Shown: piece after piece, positions 49,267 through 63,300 of the stretch
How positions within the stretch are numbered: the first letter of the stretch is position 1
How the letters are laid out: every line of letters starts with the position of its first letter
Assembly (NCBI GenBank): GCA_013433145.1
Contig: CM024170.1
Coordinates: forward strand, 4,855,459-4,919,458
Direction of reading: 5' to 3'
Source of the DNA: Ascaris suum
Lineage: Eukaryota; Nematoda; Chromadorea; Rhabditida; Ascarididae
Length of the DNA stretch: 64,000 nt
Program-made: the position numbers and the translations under genes
The notes under the pieces: model-generated
Told to the model about the DNA's origin: nothing
Seen by the model: the letters and a program-made list of their open reading frames with translations, nothing else
Databases searched by the model: none

Positions 49267-49703
49267 GTGAGCTCGAAATTTTTAATTTTTGAGGCTCAGC
49301 TAGTAAATCTGATCCATTCGACATCGAATGATGTTGAATGAACCACTGACAGCAAAACTGCGAACTCCGTACGATGTGCACAAGAATTCAGTGAAAACCT
49401 CGCACTAACACACACTTCAAAATCGCACTTCAAAATTTTATGACTGAACGTTAAATAGAGGATTCGAGTCGCTGGATATCTTTCTGTAAAGTGCGATCAG
49501 CTTGAGGTGTTTCCCTCTCGTTGCGCTGATCAGACAACGCTGTAATTCCTAACTTCGTGTGTTAGTGCGAGGTTTTCACTGAATTCTTGTGCACATCGTA
49601 CGGAGTTCGCAGTTTTGCTGTCAGTGGTTCCTTCAACATTATTCGATGTCGGATGGATCAGATTTACTAGCTGAGCCTCAAAAATTAAAAATTTCGAGCT
49701 CAC
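49267..49703. mobile_element. foldback / MITE-like element with 147-bp terminal inverted repeats
   Basis: The left arm 49267-49413 and right arm 49557-49703 are inverted copies of equal length with three mismatches. The outer ends read GTGAGCTCGAAATTT and the inner ends CGCACTAACACAC. A 143-bp centre, with no long open frame, separates them. The element is bracketed by CGT on both sides (49264-49266 and 49704-49706), consistent with a 3-bp target-site duplication, though three bases can match by chance. No transposase is encoded, so it would be non-autonomous. Its superfamily is not assigned. Confidence 0.85.
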
Positions 49704-49706
49704 CGT

Positions 49707-51380
49707 AACATTTCGTCACTAGAAATCGGTGGCCATAAAGCTAGACAACAATAGCTGACAAAAAAAATGAATGGTTTGCGGCATATATTTTTGCAGCCGA
49801 TGTGGATGCCATCTCAGATATTGTGGTCCTATATCATCGTGATCGGACCCGTTTGTCGATAATTTTGCCCCTTTTCCGAAGCAGTTTGCATACATTAAAT
49901 GTCGTTATGGCTAATTTATCTAACTCTAATTGTACTCGCTTTCCCGAATTAAATTGAGCGCTTTTTTTCCAGTATTACAGTTAGTTAAACTTTCATTCAT
50001 ATTTTACATACAATTTTCTCCTTATATTACTTGAAATTCTATAGAGTTTTTTAGCGTGTAATGAGTCTTTTTTCGATGATTTTCTATTTGTTTAGCGAGG
50101 ATCAGATGCTCCTAACTACCTGCAAAACATTCAACAACATTTCATTGAAAAGTGCAATGGATCTATACTGATCTTAAAGATTTTTTCAACTTGAAAGCAT
50201 TCTTTTGCGTTGATCCTTTTTAAGCCTTGAAATATCGTTTCAAGAAGCATATTAATTTCTGTCGTATTAATTTCACTTCTCAAAAACTCTCTACCCAATA
50301 TTGTCGGAAAAAACTTCTCATTGAACCGTTTCAACTAAATAAGCATCAATTACTTTTGAGACTACTACTTAATTTCCGAAAGAATTCAAAGAAAGCGTTC
50401 AACTTGACAAGCATCATTTGAATGCGTTCCATTCGGTGCCAGCATATTTTCAACGCGAATTAGGCACACATTTGCACCATTTCTATGGAAGTTTTGTCAT
50501 TCTTCATCTTTTCTTCTCAACAAATTTCCGCCACAAAGCACTTCAATAACGAATTGATGTACACGGAATCATTCATATGCTCTCATTTTCATTTCTGATC
50601 TCTTCATTTCGCAACGCACAAAAAATTTGTTAAATAAACTTGAGACAAGTTGCTTTTTATATGAGCACAAGTGGCCTCTTCTCACAAGTAGCCTCTCAAA
50701 GTTTCTTTTTAGTTATGTGCATTAATGCACGTATAGTAGGTTCGATTCTATAATTATTCGTTTGCGGTACTTCTCTCTTGTAGTCGAAATGCGCTCTCTC
50801 GAATAACTGTTGCGATATTTTCTTTTTCCTCTTTTAACGGGATGTTAGTTTCCCAATGGTGGTAGTCAGATGAAATTTGCTGAGCCGGTTTGTTCCGAAA
50901 GAAATTAGTGAATCACAAACATCAACTTTTTTCACTGTTTGATTGCTCTTTACTTTAGGACACATTTATTACTCATCATATGACGAAGTTTTAATTAATG
51001 AGTCTGTTGAATAAATTTCGCTAAAATGATTAAAATATTCGTCGTTTCCTTTCATAAAGAGAAATTTCTCAAATGAAGCATATTGATTTGCCTCAGAGCC
51101 CTGCTACTCTTGAGCAATTCAATCTTATCAACAAAAATCCAACAATGAATTTCATTCTTTCAGATTTTAAAATATCATTCGAAATAGAGTACCAAGAAAA
51201 CATTCATAGTTGTTTCTCAATCAGTGATTATTATCTTTTTTTTTTCAGCCACTATTCCACTAAACAATTCCTTCGAAGAGATGAAACTCCTTTTGCTTTC
51301 TGTCTTTCCCGTCTTTTTTAGTCTTTTTCTTCGACACATAAGTCATCCATATCCGACATATACCTGCACCTAAAATATAC
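49707..51380. other. no confident gene
   Basis: A strong plus-strand acceptor with a long T-run (TTTTTTTTTTCAG ending at 51248) precedes a short frame starting TIPLNNSFEEMKLLLL, with no supporting exons. Minus- and plus-strand frames near 50131-50421 overlap each other and carry no recognisable motif. Confidence 0.45.
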
Positions 51381-53571
51381 CTGTGCTATTGGAGCCATAT
51401 TTCCCACGATGTTTTTCTGCCTTTATTTCCTGTGAATAAGCGTCCACCGAAAGCTTTTTCAGTGTGCATTTGATTTGTTCTAAAAAATTTCTTTGCTGCT
51501 CTTGGGTGTGCATGTGATCGCGGAATTCACCAACGTCGGAGGTGCTGAACTCTGAGGAGCAGTACGGAGGGAATGCATATACACAGTTTAGGGCATTTAT
51601 TTGTGGCACACTAGGATATCAGTGTCACTTAGGCCGGAAACTAATGTATTTAAAGGCAAAAATACCGACATCCCACTAGAACTAGTTGAAAGTTAGAATA
51701 TTTCTGGGGAACTGTTTACCTTGCCAGACGTGGATTCAAATGTAAATGGGCTTGACGAGTTGATCACTGGTTGTCGAACGTCAATGTTCCTGTGTTGCTG
51801 AAGAGAGAAATCTAAGAGACCTTAAATGATCTGCTAGCTTTGGCAACACTAAATGTTGCATAGCTTTTCTATTGGTTACAGTGTCTCAGGTGTTGTTGTC
51901 ACTGTTATCATTGACATCATCGTGATCAGTCTTCATGTCTTTGCGCTGGTTCGGGGAACAGAAATAAGATTGCGAGCTCTGCCTATTTTTTATGGCCACA
52001 ACCCATCCGCCAAAATTTATTATTCGTTGCTGGGAGTCGATGTATTTTTAGCTGAGATGAAACTAACGACGATAGTCGAGTGTGGCAAAGAAATTTCAAA
52101 TTGCGATCTCCCCCATCTTTCCTTCTGCTACCCCCTTTGCCCTTTCTTCTTACCTACTGTGTGCATCAAACTCAATTTGATGCGAATTTTTGCATAGGAA
52201 TCTCAATATTTGACTTTGCGATTGATGCGTTTTTCTATGAGGACGCATAGAAATATATTGAGCCACTAAAATGATGAGTGTGCATTTTTTTGATGCTTTC
52301 ATTAGTCACTACAATGATACTTTCATTAGTCTATAAATGATGTATTTCGGGGTTTAAGTTAATTTGTTCTCTGAATATTCGTTTCCATTTTAAACGATGG
52401 GATGTGAATTGGATAATTAACAGTGCAGAGAAAAATAAGAGAAATTTTTCCAAGTAGGCGATTTTTCACTAAACTCATTTTTATAATTGCAATGCGTTTA
52501 TGCAGAATTATTGCTGTGAACGTTATTAGTCATACAAAGCGATGGTACCTAACATAAATATTTAACGACTTTCAAGAGGCTCTTTAAAAGAATTCAGTGA
52601 AAAATTTGTTGCTTTTGTGATGGATACAATGAGTTGGGCATTCGTATCTTACAGAGGAATACAATTTTTGATGACGAAAAAGAGAGTTGCCCAAATTTAG
52701 TGAAGCGGAACGGTGAGAAGGCCATCGTTGATGAATGACGTATTAAGAGGACAACTGATGACTTCCGACCGCCTAAGTTGTTTTATAGCCGAAATAGTTG
52801 AAAGAATTTCTCTTTTTTGGCGACTTAAAGAGAAAACTCTTTTTCCCCCTAAACTTGCCACCTCTTCAAGGTCACTGTTATCGGTTGTAGCAACGTTCAT
52901 TGGCTATAAGTTCTAATAAAGTGACGAGAAAAGCGAACACTATGGAAACTAACTAACTAGCTGAATGATTCATGAAAAAAATGCTGAAAGATCACTAAAT
53001 CTATAATGCGATAAAAAAGAAACCATGATGGGCATTCATAAAGGAAAAGTAACGATACGATGCTTATTCGTTTATAAATCCCATGGAAATAAAAAATCAT
53101 TTTCTGACCCCATTACATTAGCACTAGAATAAACTTGTTGCTCGAATTTTAATGCATTACTTATCGTCAAGAAACACCTCGAAGATAATCAATCGCAATG
53201 AAATTTCTGATCAAATATCAATCTCAGTTCGCACTTACACCAAATGAATTGCATGAGCGCATCAGTTAGTTCATATGTTAATGCTATGCTAGAATGCTTG
53301 TATAATTACACTAAGTAAATACATAATAAGTGCACTTATAACGTCGTCCTTTTGCAAAAGTTTCATTGCAAAACTACATGAAAATATTGCAAAATACCGA
53401 CTGCAATCTCATATTAACATGCATAAATTGAAGAATAAATGAATGATTGCTAACTTTGCATAAGCAACATTTGAAAATATCAAGACATTTGTCTTTATCA
53501 ACGCATCCGATCTTATCAAGAAAAGTAATTTGTGGTCTCGATACATAGGAAATCATATCACCAGTAGACAT
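51381..53571 (-). CDS. tentative multi-exon gene, unknown function
   Basis: Four segments in the right order join in phase. Exon A, 53571-53455, starts MSTGDMISYVSRPQ, has a Cys-rich end KCCLCK and a donor AAA|GTTAGC. Exon B starts at 52903 after CTTATAG, reads PMNVATTDNSDLEEVASLGG and stays open to 52697; its donor is ambiguous. Exon C, 51797-51720, has an excellent acceptor CTCTCTTCAG and donor AAG|GTAAAC, and reads QHRNIDVRQPVINSSSP then FTFESTSGK. Only one frame is open. Exon D begins near 51551 after CTCCTCAG. In one frame it reads FSTSDVGEFRDHMHTQEQ and later LKKLSVDAYSQEIKAE to a donor CACAG|GTATAT at 51381; in the frame that uses CAG exactly it stops after 23 codons. No domain is recognised. 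More exons downstream are possible. Confidence 0.3.
51720..51797 (-). CDS. best-supported exon of the tentative 51-53 kb gene, 26 codons
   Basis: Acceptor TTTCTCTCTTCAG and donor GGCAAG|GTAAACAG are both close to consensus, and two of the three frames are closed by stops. The Ser/Thr-rich reading suggests a disordered segment. Confidence 0.4.
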
Positions 53572-56500
53572 ATTGTTTGTCTTAAAGTTTGCTGGCGAAC
53601 ATCTTCGGGTCGGGAACTAGTGCTGCAGCTCGGGGGCGACACTAGTCTAGCAACGTGACGTCAGGAAAATTAGTCATCACGATAAGGTTTGACCAACCAT
53701 TGTGTGTCGTGTATCGCACGTCACGACCATTCTGCGCGACCGAATGCAACTGATCTCGAGCTCAACTTACCTACCCTCTTGTTCGTCGTCCGCATCGCAA
53801 ACAGAGAAACCAGAAAAACGTTGTGAAGAAAACCCATCGAATCACGGCAGAAAGTTTTGCTGAACGCAACCACCAATTAGTCGAACAAAACTTCGTTGGC
53901 GAGCGACTGCCCTCTTTTGGTTCTCTTCTAACCTCTCAGCTGCCCGAGCATTCCTACTGCTGTACTTCCTACCACCCGACTGGTTTGTTCATTATTGTTC
54001 TGGCGTCTTGACTTTGAAGTCGCATGCCTAAATATAGCATTTTGCTTTTCCCAACTGGAAAGAAGTAAGGAATGAAGAACCCTCAAATAAAGGGCGTTGC
54101 ACATTTGTTGAGGAGATGAGGAGGGAGGGAGGATAGGGAGGGTACTGGATCAGCGACGCTAGGAAATTCGATGCAGATTTTTGCAAGAGGGATTGCGAAA
54201 GGAGCAAGAGCGAATTTTTCGGGAATTTCAAAACTTTCATGTGTCATGTGCTATTATGAGGCAGAGAAGGGATGGGGAACGGGTGACTGATTGTTGCAAT
54301 TTGTCGCTTTCCCGGCCGCTAGCATAACTGACCTCCTATCTTTTCTCGTTGACAATAATTTATAAAGCAATTTTCGAATTATGTAAATGAATAATTCACT
54401 TTTCTAAAGTTTTTATTCCACACGTCTGAGATTTTTATTTCTTCAAATGAGGTATCATTTATGAAGTAATAAAACCGAATAAAGTCAAAGTTATCTGAGA
54501 AAAAAACAACTTTGCAAAATTAAAGTTATTTGGTGGACAGTAACCTAACCTATAAAAAAATCCTTCATCCGAAATCATCTTCGTCCAGGCAAAAATTTTT
54601 TCTCTTTATTTAACGCAAAAATTCTGTGTTAAAATGTATAAAATGGTTGGATTTAGTTTATGTGAGATGGCATAAAATGAGCGAATAATAACTACATCTA
54701 TAATTTGAAATAAAATAAAAAATTGTGGCACATTATTATATTGTCTTCGATGCGTTGAAGCGTCTTTGAAAGCGAAGATGCTATTTAAAAGCACTGAAAT
54801 GGAAAATAAGGTCGTGGGAGCAGATGACTGCAGGAGGTGACCAGACGGATATGGACCACTTTGTTCTATATTCCATCAGCACTATCGATGCGGTTATTAT
54901 TGTTTATGTTTGTTATCAACAGTTGTTTCGTTGAGTACTGAAAGTTGTTGCTGGAAGGAGTGCAACCGGGTGTGGCTGAGAGCGGAAATCGTCTGCAGAT
55001 GGGAGGAGTGGTGCACAAAAACCTGCAACCCGGCTGCCACCTATGATCAATCGCGCAAGATTTATGCGAAAAAGCGCCGCGCCCCACGCTTCTTTCTTTC
55101 TTTCATCAGTGGACAATCTCGCTGTGGCATATGTGCACCATCTGCTAACATATCATCACTAGTGACCTTCCTTCCACATAGATTTCTCCAGCTTCCGTCA
55201 TCCCTACCCCTCCCTTCTGCACAATAATCCAGCACCAAATTCTCGTCAATAAAACGATGTTTTTTTCAGGTGAAGATGAAATAGTTTAGATAAGAAGTTT
55301 TGCAAACATTAGATTAGATTTACGATTGGTGTTGTTGATGCCTTGTTTGTAAATCGTGTATGGTCACATTTCTGCAGTCATTTATTTGCTGCGTTCAGGA
55401 AAAGTCGAGCTATCGTTCAAAAAAAAAAAACAATGCATCTCCATCATCCAGGATTCTATTATTCTAGTTTCCATTCAAATATTTCACAAGCAAATAATGT
55501 GACATAAAAATGAACTTTGCATAATCGAGCAATATAAAATAGTATCCACCTGGTGCTGCGTGTGTTATATGACATCCTAATCGGGAAGGGAGTCAAGGAA
55601 GTGCTATTTTTTGGCATAATGGTACGAGATGTAATACGAATCGCAATATTAAATTCCTCACGCAGCAGTCGTCGTCGTCGTCGTCGTTTCAATTGGGGCT
55701 TTAATGTCTGAAACTTGAGACTTTATGAGATTTCCAAAAAAAGAATTTTGTTAGACGTTCACCTGTGGAATTCAACTGAATTTGATTCAAGTTTATACCG
55801 TGGAGTTTCAACGAAGCGTTTCGCATGTGGATGAATTTCGGCAAGTTTTACACACCGCCAAAACTGTTCGTTAAAAAGCTTTGATTCAAAATTTTTTGAG
55901 GAGTTTTCCGAAATTACCGTCATTCTTTTGGTCTTTGAGCGTTCTTTGTTGTCATTCGGGTACACATAGGATGATCAGTTAATGATGCTTTGTTGTACAT
56001 CTGTGCAACGCACAGCTGAAAGCATCGAACATTCAAAGATTTTTTTTCGACTTATAGCTGCACGAAGTCGGCGAACATAACATCAAACTTTTAGTGCCAT
56101 AATGTCCTCGAACAAAAACGCAGTATTTCTCTAAAATGCATCTGTAGTATTCTCAGCTTTATCGTAAACTTAGTGTCAGCTGCTTATTATGAGTTAGCAT
56201 CGTGTTGCGCGAAAAACGTTGCTACTTCCTTCTCTTATGCTCTTCTCAACGAAAAACTTCAGCCATCTTGGATAATTCTGTAGATCCTTTGTCCCGTCAC
56301 GCTTGTGTATTAAACTACGTCAGATATTTACGCAAGTACTACATCAACTTAACTGACTTTACGAATCGGTTTAAAATTTTTGTTCTCTCCACTCACCTGT
56401 AATTACGTCGCAAATTTAAATGCGAATTGTCGATCACCGTATAGAGGATCTATCTCACTTTCATTATTATAAGTGCTAAATATTATAGGGTTGTGATAAT

Positions 56501-58948
56501 AGGAAGGTAATAATTTAATGTAATGAAAGAATCGAGAATTTTGCTTTTAGTCTGTCATTTGACAAACACTCTTGCTATGTCTTCTAATTGAAGATATCTC
56601 CGATCAAAAATTACATTCCCATTCTTTTCTAAATGACAGAAACAGTCGTTTTCAGGAAGTCAGTTCATCTTGGAAACGATTTCCTCCTCATTTCCTTCAA
56701 AGAGGCTCGTCACACATCTTTTATAATAGTAAATGAGCACTCTTTGCAACGTCGAAACTTATCTTTATTGGATATAGCGAATTTAAAAAATTGAAGTTGT
56801 TATGATTACTTCAGCTGTGCAGTCGGGTGCTACGAGAGGAACTCTTCAATCTTGGATTATAGCTCCTCAGAGTTTCCGATCGTACGCTACTTCAACTCCT
56901 TAATGGTTGATTCTCTAAAAGTGACGAATCTTACGAGTAATTTGGGAAGACTGTTTGGAACTTTATATTCATATACGTTCCACATAGACCCGAGAATGAC
57001 ATTAAAAAAACCAGACAGTAGCACTGTGTGCTTTTATTCTGCTTGTTTATATATTATTTGGCATTAGTTTGCATTGTGCATTATTATGAATTATTAGTGC
57101 GATGTTTTTTCTTCAAATTTTTGAACACTGATTCCAGGAAACATTGCCAAAAGCATCAAGCCTCTTCGAGGGAGATGGGAAAGCCGCCACAGCGGCCCCA
57201 TATATACTTTTCACAATTCCACGGTTCACATTAGAAGGCTTCATAACTACGTAAATATCTAAAGTAACATTGAACACGTTTCCCTACATAAGCGGCCGCT
57301 TAATGCTTCCACATATCACATCCAAATACTCATCCCTTCCCGATATACCAAAAAATAGCCTCCTATAACTCTTGAAGAAGTACAATATCCAGACTAAGTT
57401 GAGCTCAAATATCATCTGAGAGTCTGTATAGGAACCACCGGGCTTTATTATTGCAGCTCAGTTTTTCTTTAATTGGAAAGCACTAGACGAACTGACAGAT
57501 GCAACAGGTGCATCTCTACATAGAAACATGGCGACATTGCATCGCAATAATCCACTCTTGCAAAAATATTGCAAAAAATATGCAAGCGCTACTCGAAATT
57601 CATATAGGCTAATGAATAAGAGTTTCATTGGCCTACTATTTTAGGGTGATTCAGTTCCCAGTAGCTGAGCAAAACTGCAATCGTGCATCACGAATCAATA
57701 GTGCCAAATAAAGGGGCAGTCCATTTTCGAGGGTTTGTTGTTCTCTCGAAAATATTGCGATGGAATCGGTTAGCGGTTGCATTTCTCGAGGGAACACTGC
57801 TAACGATTCTTTCATTCAACGCGTTCTTGTTGCGACGTAATGCTCTTGCTGTGTGAGCGTTACAGCTTTAATGTCGTTTCGATTTGCGCTACTGGTCTTT
57901 GCTCGATGTTATCTATCATGTGCCTTCGAATACTCAATTTTCTTTAGCTGTCATCGTTCTGTTTTCTTGGCAAACGAAAAACGCAGAGAGAAGGGCGTTT
58001 GATAAAATATTCACTCGAAATTTCCTTTTTGAGTTTAATAATCTAGAAACTTTAGCCACCACAAGTTTTAAACTTATCTTCGCATTTAATTCACTTTATT
58101 GATATTGCGTCAGTTGTTGTGAGTATGCACAAAGCTTTCTTGAATCAACAGAAGAGTGTATAGAGGGCAAGCCCGATGATGTTTTCAGTCATGATGACCA
58201 TATATGAACGTTTTGTGACTTTTGCGGTGTGTGTTTCTTTGGTCTGCGCCTCCTTTCTCCACCTCCTTATCTTTATCTTCAAAGATGTTCCACACTATTA
58301 TCGTTCAATGATTTAGAATCACCACTGCTTTGGTCCTAAAGCACCTAATTCAATGATGTAGTTCTTCATCTTTTTGCATTTAAAAAATAATCCGATGTGA
58401 CTGTATTGTTCAGTAATAGCGCATTACCATCATGAATATCGAAATCTGTGACGGTCGTCATATACCAGTTTTGCTTATTCGTTTTTCATTTCGCACGTTC
58501 AGCAGCGGAACACTTCTCAGATCTGGTTACAGATGAGCGCATCTCTTCTTCACTTTTTTCTCAGCGCTCCTATAATATTGTTTATTGAGTGTGCGATAAA
58601 TTTGACACTCATGTTTGACACAAATTTCTATGAAGCTGAAGTGTAAAAAATGTTATTTGCATTCAATTTCAATTTTTAGAGATTTTTCTCCCATTAGGAT
58701 GTTCACATATCTTTCATGCAGCAGCCTGTTCATGAGCTCTCCTTTGCAACATTCTATATTGCTTTGAATTGTTCTCATTTTCCTTATCTCAAGAATCTCA
58801 TTCCTTCTTTTTCATTTGTTCATTAAGTTCAGTTTTTTAATCGTTTTCTTATTGCATTTTGATGAACTTAACGGTTTGTGATGTCGACACGTAGACAACA
58901 GATGTTATCCCGGGATTTATTGATACGAACGAACCGATGAAAAATTGA
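53572..58948. other. possible 5' flank of the tentative gene, then anonymous sequence
   Basis: The first 400 bases (53583-53990) are more G+C rich than the surroundings and contain a full TGACGTCA palindrome at 53656-53663 and a CGTCA half-site at 53719-53723. That would suit a promoter for the minus-strand gene, but the motif is short. Beyond this there is a (TCG)6 run at 55669-55686, a TGCAAA cluster near 57558 and only short open frames. Confidence 0.4.
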
Positions 58949-59121
58949 ATGCTCAACGAAAAGCTTTCAAAGAAGTCGTTGAGATGGATTTGTGATGCAC
59001 ACATGGAAGGAACGATTCCCATGATTCACGTAAAAATTGAAGCTTTTTTCAACGTTATCATATTTTCTGGAATGCAGAGTCAATCGTTCTTGCTAGAGCG
59101 TCTGCAGAATTTTGGCACGTG

Positions 59122-59287
<166 letters not shown>

Positions 59288-60309
59288 ATAAACCAGTTGA
59301 ATTTCTATTCCGTGCATAAATAATTCGTCACTGGAAACACAGACGTGAGAGTACTATCGTAGATTACATTCTTGCACCCAGGCTGTCTTTCCCTGAACCT
59401 CACCCTTCTATCCCTCACTACTAAGAACCCTTAATAGGAGAGGGAATTATGCGCATTCTACGTGACAAAAACCCTCCTTCTTTATCGTAATAAAGGGCGA
59501 ACTTCGAACAAGTTGTTTATTATACTGGTAACTCTTATGAGCGTCGTATTTTATCACTAGAGTAGATATTTCCTTATAATCTATAGAAGGTACACACAGC
59601 CGCCTGTGTATGTTCGAATGAACCAGTTTTGCGCACGCATAATTCAGTTTCTGAGAGTATTTTCTATATAAGCATCATTTCCGTTCCTTCACGTTTTGCT
59701 GCAAATAAACGAAAGTCGGGTAACTAAACAAAAACCATTGCCCTTCCTTATTTGGAAATGAGCAAAAAGCGCGGTTGTATTGTAACGTTCGTTTGTGTAG
59801 CATTCCAATGGAACTGCGCCCATGCCATTCGAATATTTACAGCGCTTGCGTGGACGGCATGCATATATTGAAGGTCATCCGATATTTTTTTTTATTTTTT
59901 GTAATTTAGCGGTTTCTTTCGAGTCGAAACCTCACAGTTCTGTCTTGAATTGAAGATTCTAGCTCGGATAGGAGGTCACAGGAAATAGGCCAGTGGGAAC
60001 TCTCTTTTAATACCACTCATTTATTGATTCATTCATGAAATATTTGGCAATTAGTTCACGTCGAAAATGCATTTCAAAAAGGTGACTATGAGGAACATTT
60101 CCACTAGATGCATCGACCAATCAAATCCCATTTTGCGCATTCATCGATGGAACATTACAGGTAATCATAGCTAATATTGATGCTTTTATTTTATTTAGAT
60201 CGAAGTATATTTCTTATGCCGTAAAAGATTTGTCGTTTCATAGGTTATGACGTTAATTTGATGTGAAATGTGTTCGGTTAGTTTGACGTATTCCCTCTTT
60301 CGCAGTGTT

Positions 60310-60328
60310 CCCCCCCCCCCCCCCCCCC
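60310..60328 (+). repeat. 19-bp poly-C tract
   Basis: This is the longest G/C homopolymer in the window. Glycine runs in the minus-strand frame at 60195-60596 come from it. Confidence 0.98.
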
Positions 60329-63300
60329 TCCTTGATCCCCCACCACCTCCTCCTCCATGAATCTCTATTTCGTTGACAACTTTTTGCAAGAAACATACCC
60401 GCTTGACCTGACATGAAACCGGTCGTTGTTTTATTTTGCTATGCTTTCTATGGTTCGAATTCCTACCCATTCTCCCATTTGCTTTACACTGCACTCTTAT
60501 ATCAGCTCTTTTTTCATTTGCGAGGATATTTGTTCCTTTTCTTGGGAATATTTCTTTACCCATCAACACATTTGTGTTTAATGTGTTTGAATACAAGTAT
60601 TATATTTTCATAGTTTGACATTACATCCTCTAGGCTGTATTCATTAGTTGTTGAATTTGTTATTGTCCTCCATATGTGATGCCGCATGAGAAAGTAGTGG
60701 TAAGCGGGAAGTTTGTTCAGAAATAAGGCGCAAACTTGATGTCTTTGCTTTACGGGCAGATCACCGTCTGGAGTTGGAATCGATTAATCGATTAATTAAT
60801 CGAATTCGTTTGCTTAGTTAGAGGTCTTCATCTCGAAATTGCAATGCTATTATTATACTTCTAAAATTTGTTCCACTTGGAATGTCATGTTCTAAGAACT
60901 GTTACTATGGATATTGAAAATGAGTTTTCAAAATATTTTAAAATAATATGATTGCTTTCTAATTCCATTAAGGTACACTCCGAAGTAATTTCACTTGCTG
61001 GCCATCATATTTAACCGCTCATTTGGATGGTGTTCAAATTCTCGAAGAACGATTCTCGTGTATTAGTAGTTGTACCTGTCGACGATGTTATAGTTTTGAT
61101 GAGGGATGATAGGTGGAGTGTAATAGATGGTAATGGGAGTATCGATACATCGTGCAGATTACTTTATGCATACAGAATTGCGTTCCCAAGGCCATTTTGG
61201 GTATTAATTAAAGAGCCGCCGAGCGTTGCCCCTCAGTGGTTGGCTCGGCACGTATCGTGGAGTGGGGCTCATCGACGCATCGCTATTTATCTAAATGTGG
61301 TACGAGGCAATACGTGCTTATCTTCATCGCTGTTTTTATCTAAGCGAAGCGGTTGGAATTCACGTAGAAACGGATGAATACTCGAATATTTTTGCATTTT
61401 GTAGCGAATGTTTTGTTAACTATTTTGCAGACGTTGTGCGAATTTTAAACGATGTGCTAGGGTATTTCCTATATAGTATCTAGTAGTTTTAAGTGAGTAA
61501 CCACTGAAGCTGATTAGGAAACTTGGTGGGTATAGTGTTCACCATTGAATCTCTTCCATAATATATTCCACTTTTTGCATCGATTTCGCGAAGAATTATG
61601 AACATAGAAATGTGTGGAAAGCTTGCATGTATTTTGCATTGATCGGATTTTCAATTTAAATCGATTGGTTTGCCGGCAAATGAATTTTTTGTCGACCATT
61701 ATAGAGGTGGCTGATTAGTTTAAATACGCAGGCGCTATTTTGCGTATGTTATTTTTCTTTGTGAAGTTGTGCAAGTGATATGATGCCAGATGAATAGAAT
61801 GCAAGAGCCAACTCTATAGACACACTTCTCCACACATTTCTTAAAGAGGAGCCATCAACATATAAAACTTTCAGTCAGTCGGATCGAAAGTCTCTCTCAC
61901 ATGATTTCGTCTACCTGCTAACAGGTGGCGTTTTAACGATGGGTTTGAATCGTGTCTGTCTAACTACCTATTAATATTTCCATTGCGCCTTTGTGTATGC
62001 AAGTGATTCATATGCGTGTCGAATTACTACACTGGCTAGTATTTTTCCTAGTTGGATCAGCCAGGTGTAATAGGTACGTTAATTGCCAGGTAACGCAATG
62101 GAAAGCCACGTGGATGATGAATGATTGGCAACCGTTGGCCTATATTTGAAGCTGAGACATACAACCGAGCACCATCATAGTGAATGGGATAAAGCTTAGT
62201 TCCAAAAGTTAGAATTTACAGCAGAATCTTCAGCATTATTTGTGTGAATTATTAGATTGCAATATCCTGTGTTCTCATTTTTCCCTACTTGAATAAAGAC
62301 AAAAACTTTGTGCTAATGTGAATCAAAATTTCTTGCTTGTGTTATTTAAATGGTGACCTGTATTGCTTGACCATCCTCGCATTCTTCATCTCTGGATTTA
62401 AGTTTGGAGATCTGGACAGACTTCCCAAACGTAACGCATTTTTTACCTCGGTGTATCATTTTGGGATGCAGTTATCAGCCTTTATGGTTTGTAGGTGAGT
62501 TGTCGCTATTCTTATCAGTTTTTATATCAGTTCTTAGCTGCATTTAGCGAGCTTATTTACCTACGATCCTAGGACGTTCGTTGTTGTAAGCAGAAACGTT
62601 ATTTAGTGATGGATAAAAAATTAAAGCATAATGTGAGTACATATAGGCAGGATTTAAGCAAGGGGAACGAGTATTATGACTTCTATAGAAGAAACATGGA
62701 ACGGTATCTCAGAAATATGTAGCGCTATCATATTATGCTTGCACTATAACGTTGCCACCTTCTCTCTTTATCTAGTCATGAACGTCGATTCACTGAAACA
62801 AATCGACCTAAACTGAAGCTGTGAGACCGTTTAGATTTATTAAATTTTGAACTTCTTTCCATGGATGTTATTGCACTTGTGCCAAGCACGGTAATACTGC
62901 TTGTTTACTATTTACCTATGTTCGGATATTCTTAGTATTTTACAATATATTGTTAAAAATTAGCCCTTTTTCTGCCAATTTAAGTTTCTTCGTTAAGATG
63001 GAAACGTTGTTAGGTGATTGAAGCGAAGTAACATTTTTCGGTGAACTATGAGCGCTTCTTTTCGTCAAGTCATATGCACATGATATTAGTCTTATCTTTT
63101 TGCTTGGATGAAAAGGATTGATTGCTGGCGTGTTATGCACTTTTATGAATGACATAGTGGATGCGTGGAAATTTCAAATCGCATTATCACACTGATCGAT
63201 TGTTCGCTGAAGTTATCGTTGAACAGATGTTTTCTTTAGCTCATTTTTCTGATGTTGACAGCCATCAGATGGTATTATTGGGGAGAAAGTGAGGGAGAGG

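Noticed and set aside
51853..52197. 114-codon plus-strand frame with a hydrophobic stretch after GGTTACAG
   Set aside because: The hydrophobic run could be a membrane segment, but no donor, partner exon or family signature was found, and the tentative minus-strand gene occupies the region.
60195..60596. 133-codon minus-strand frame with glycine runs
   Set aside because: The frame passes through the C19 tract and a related C-rich stretch; low-complexity artefact.
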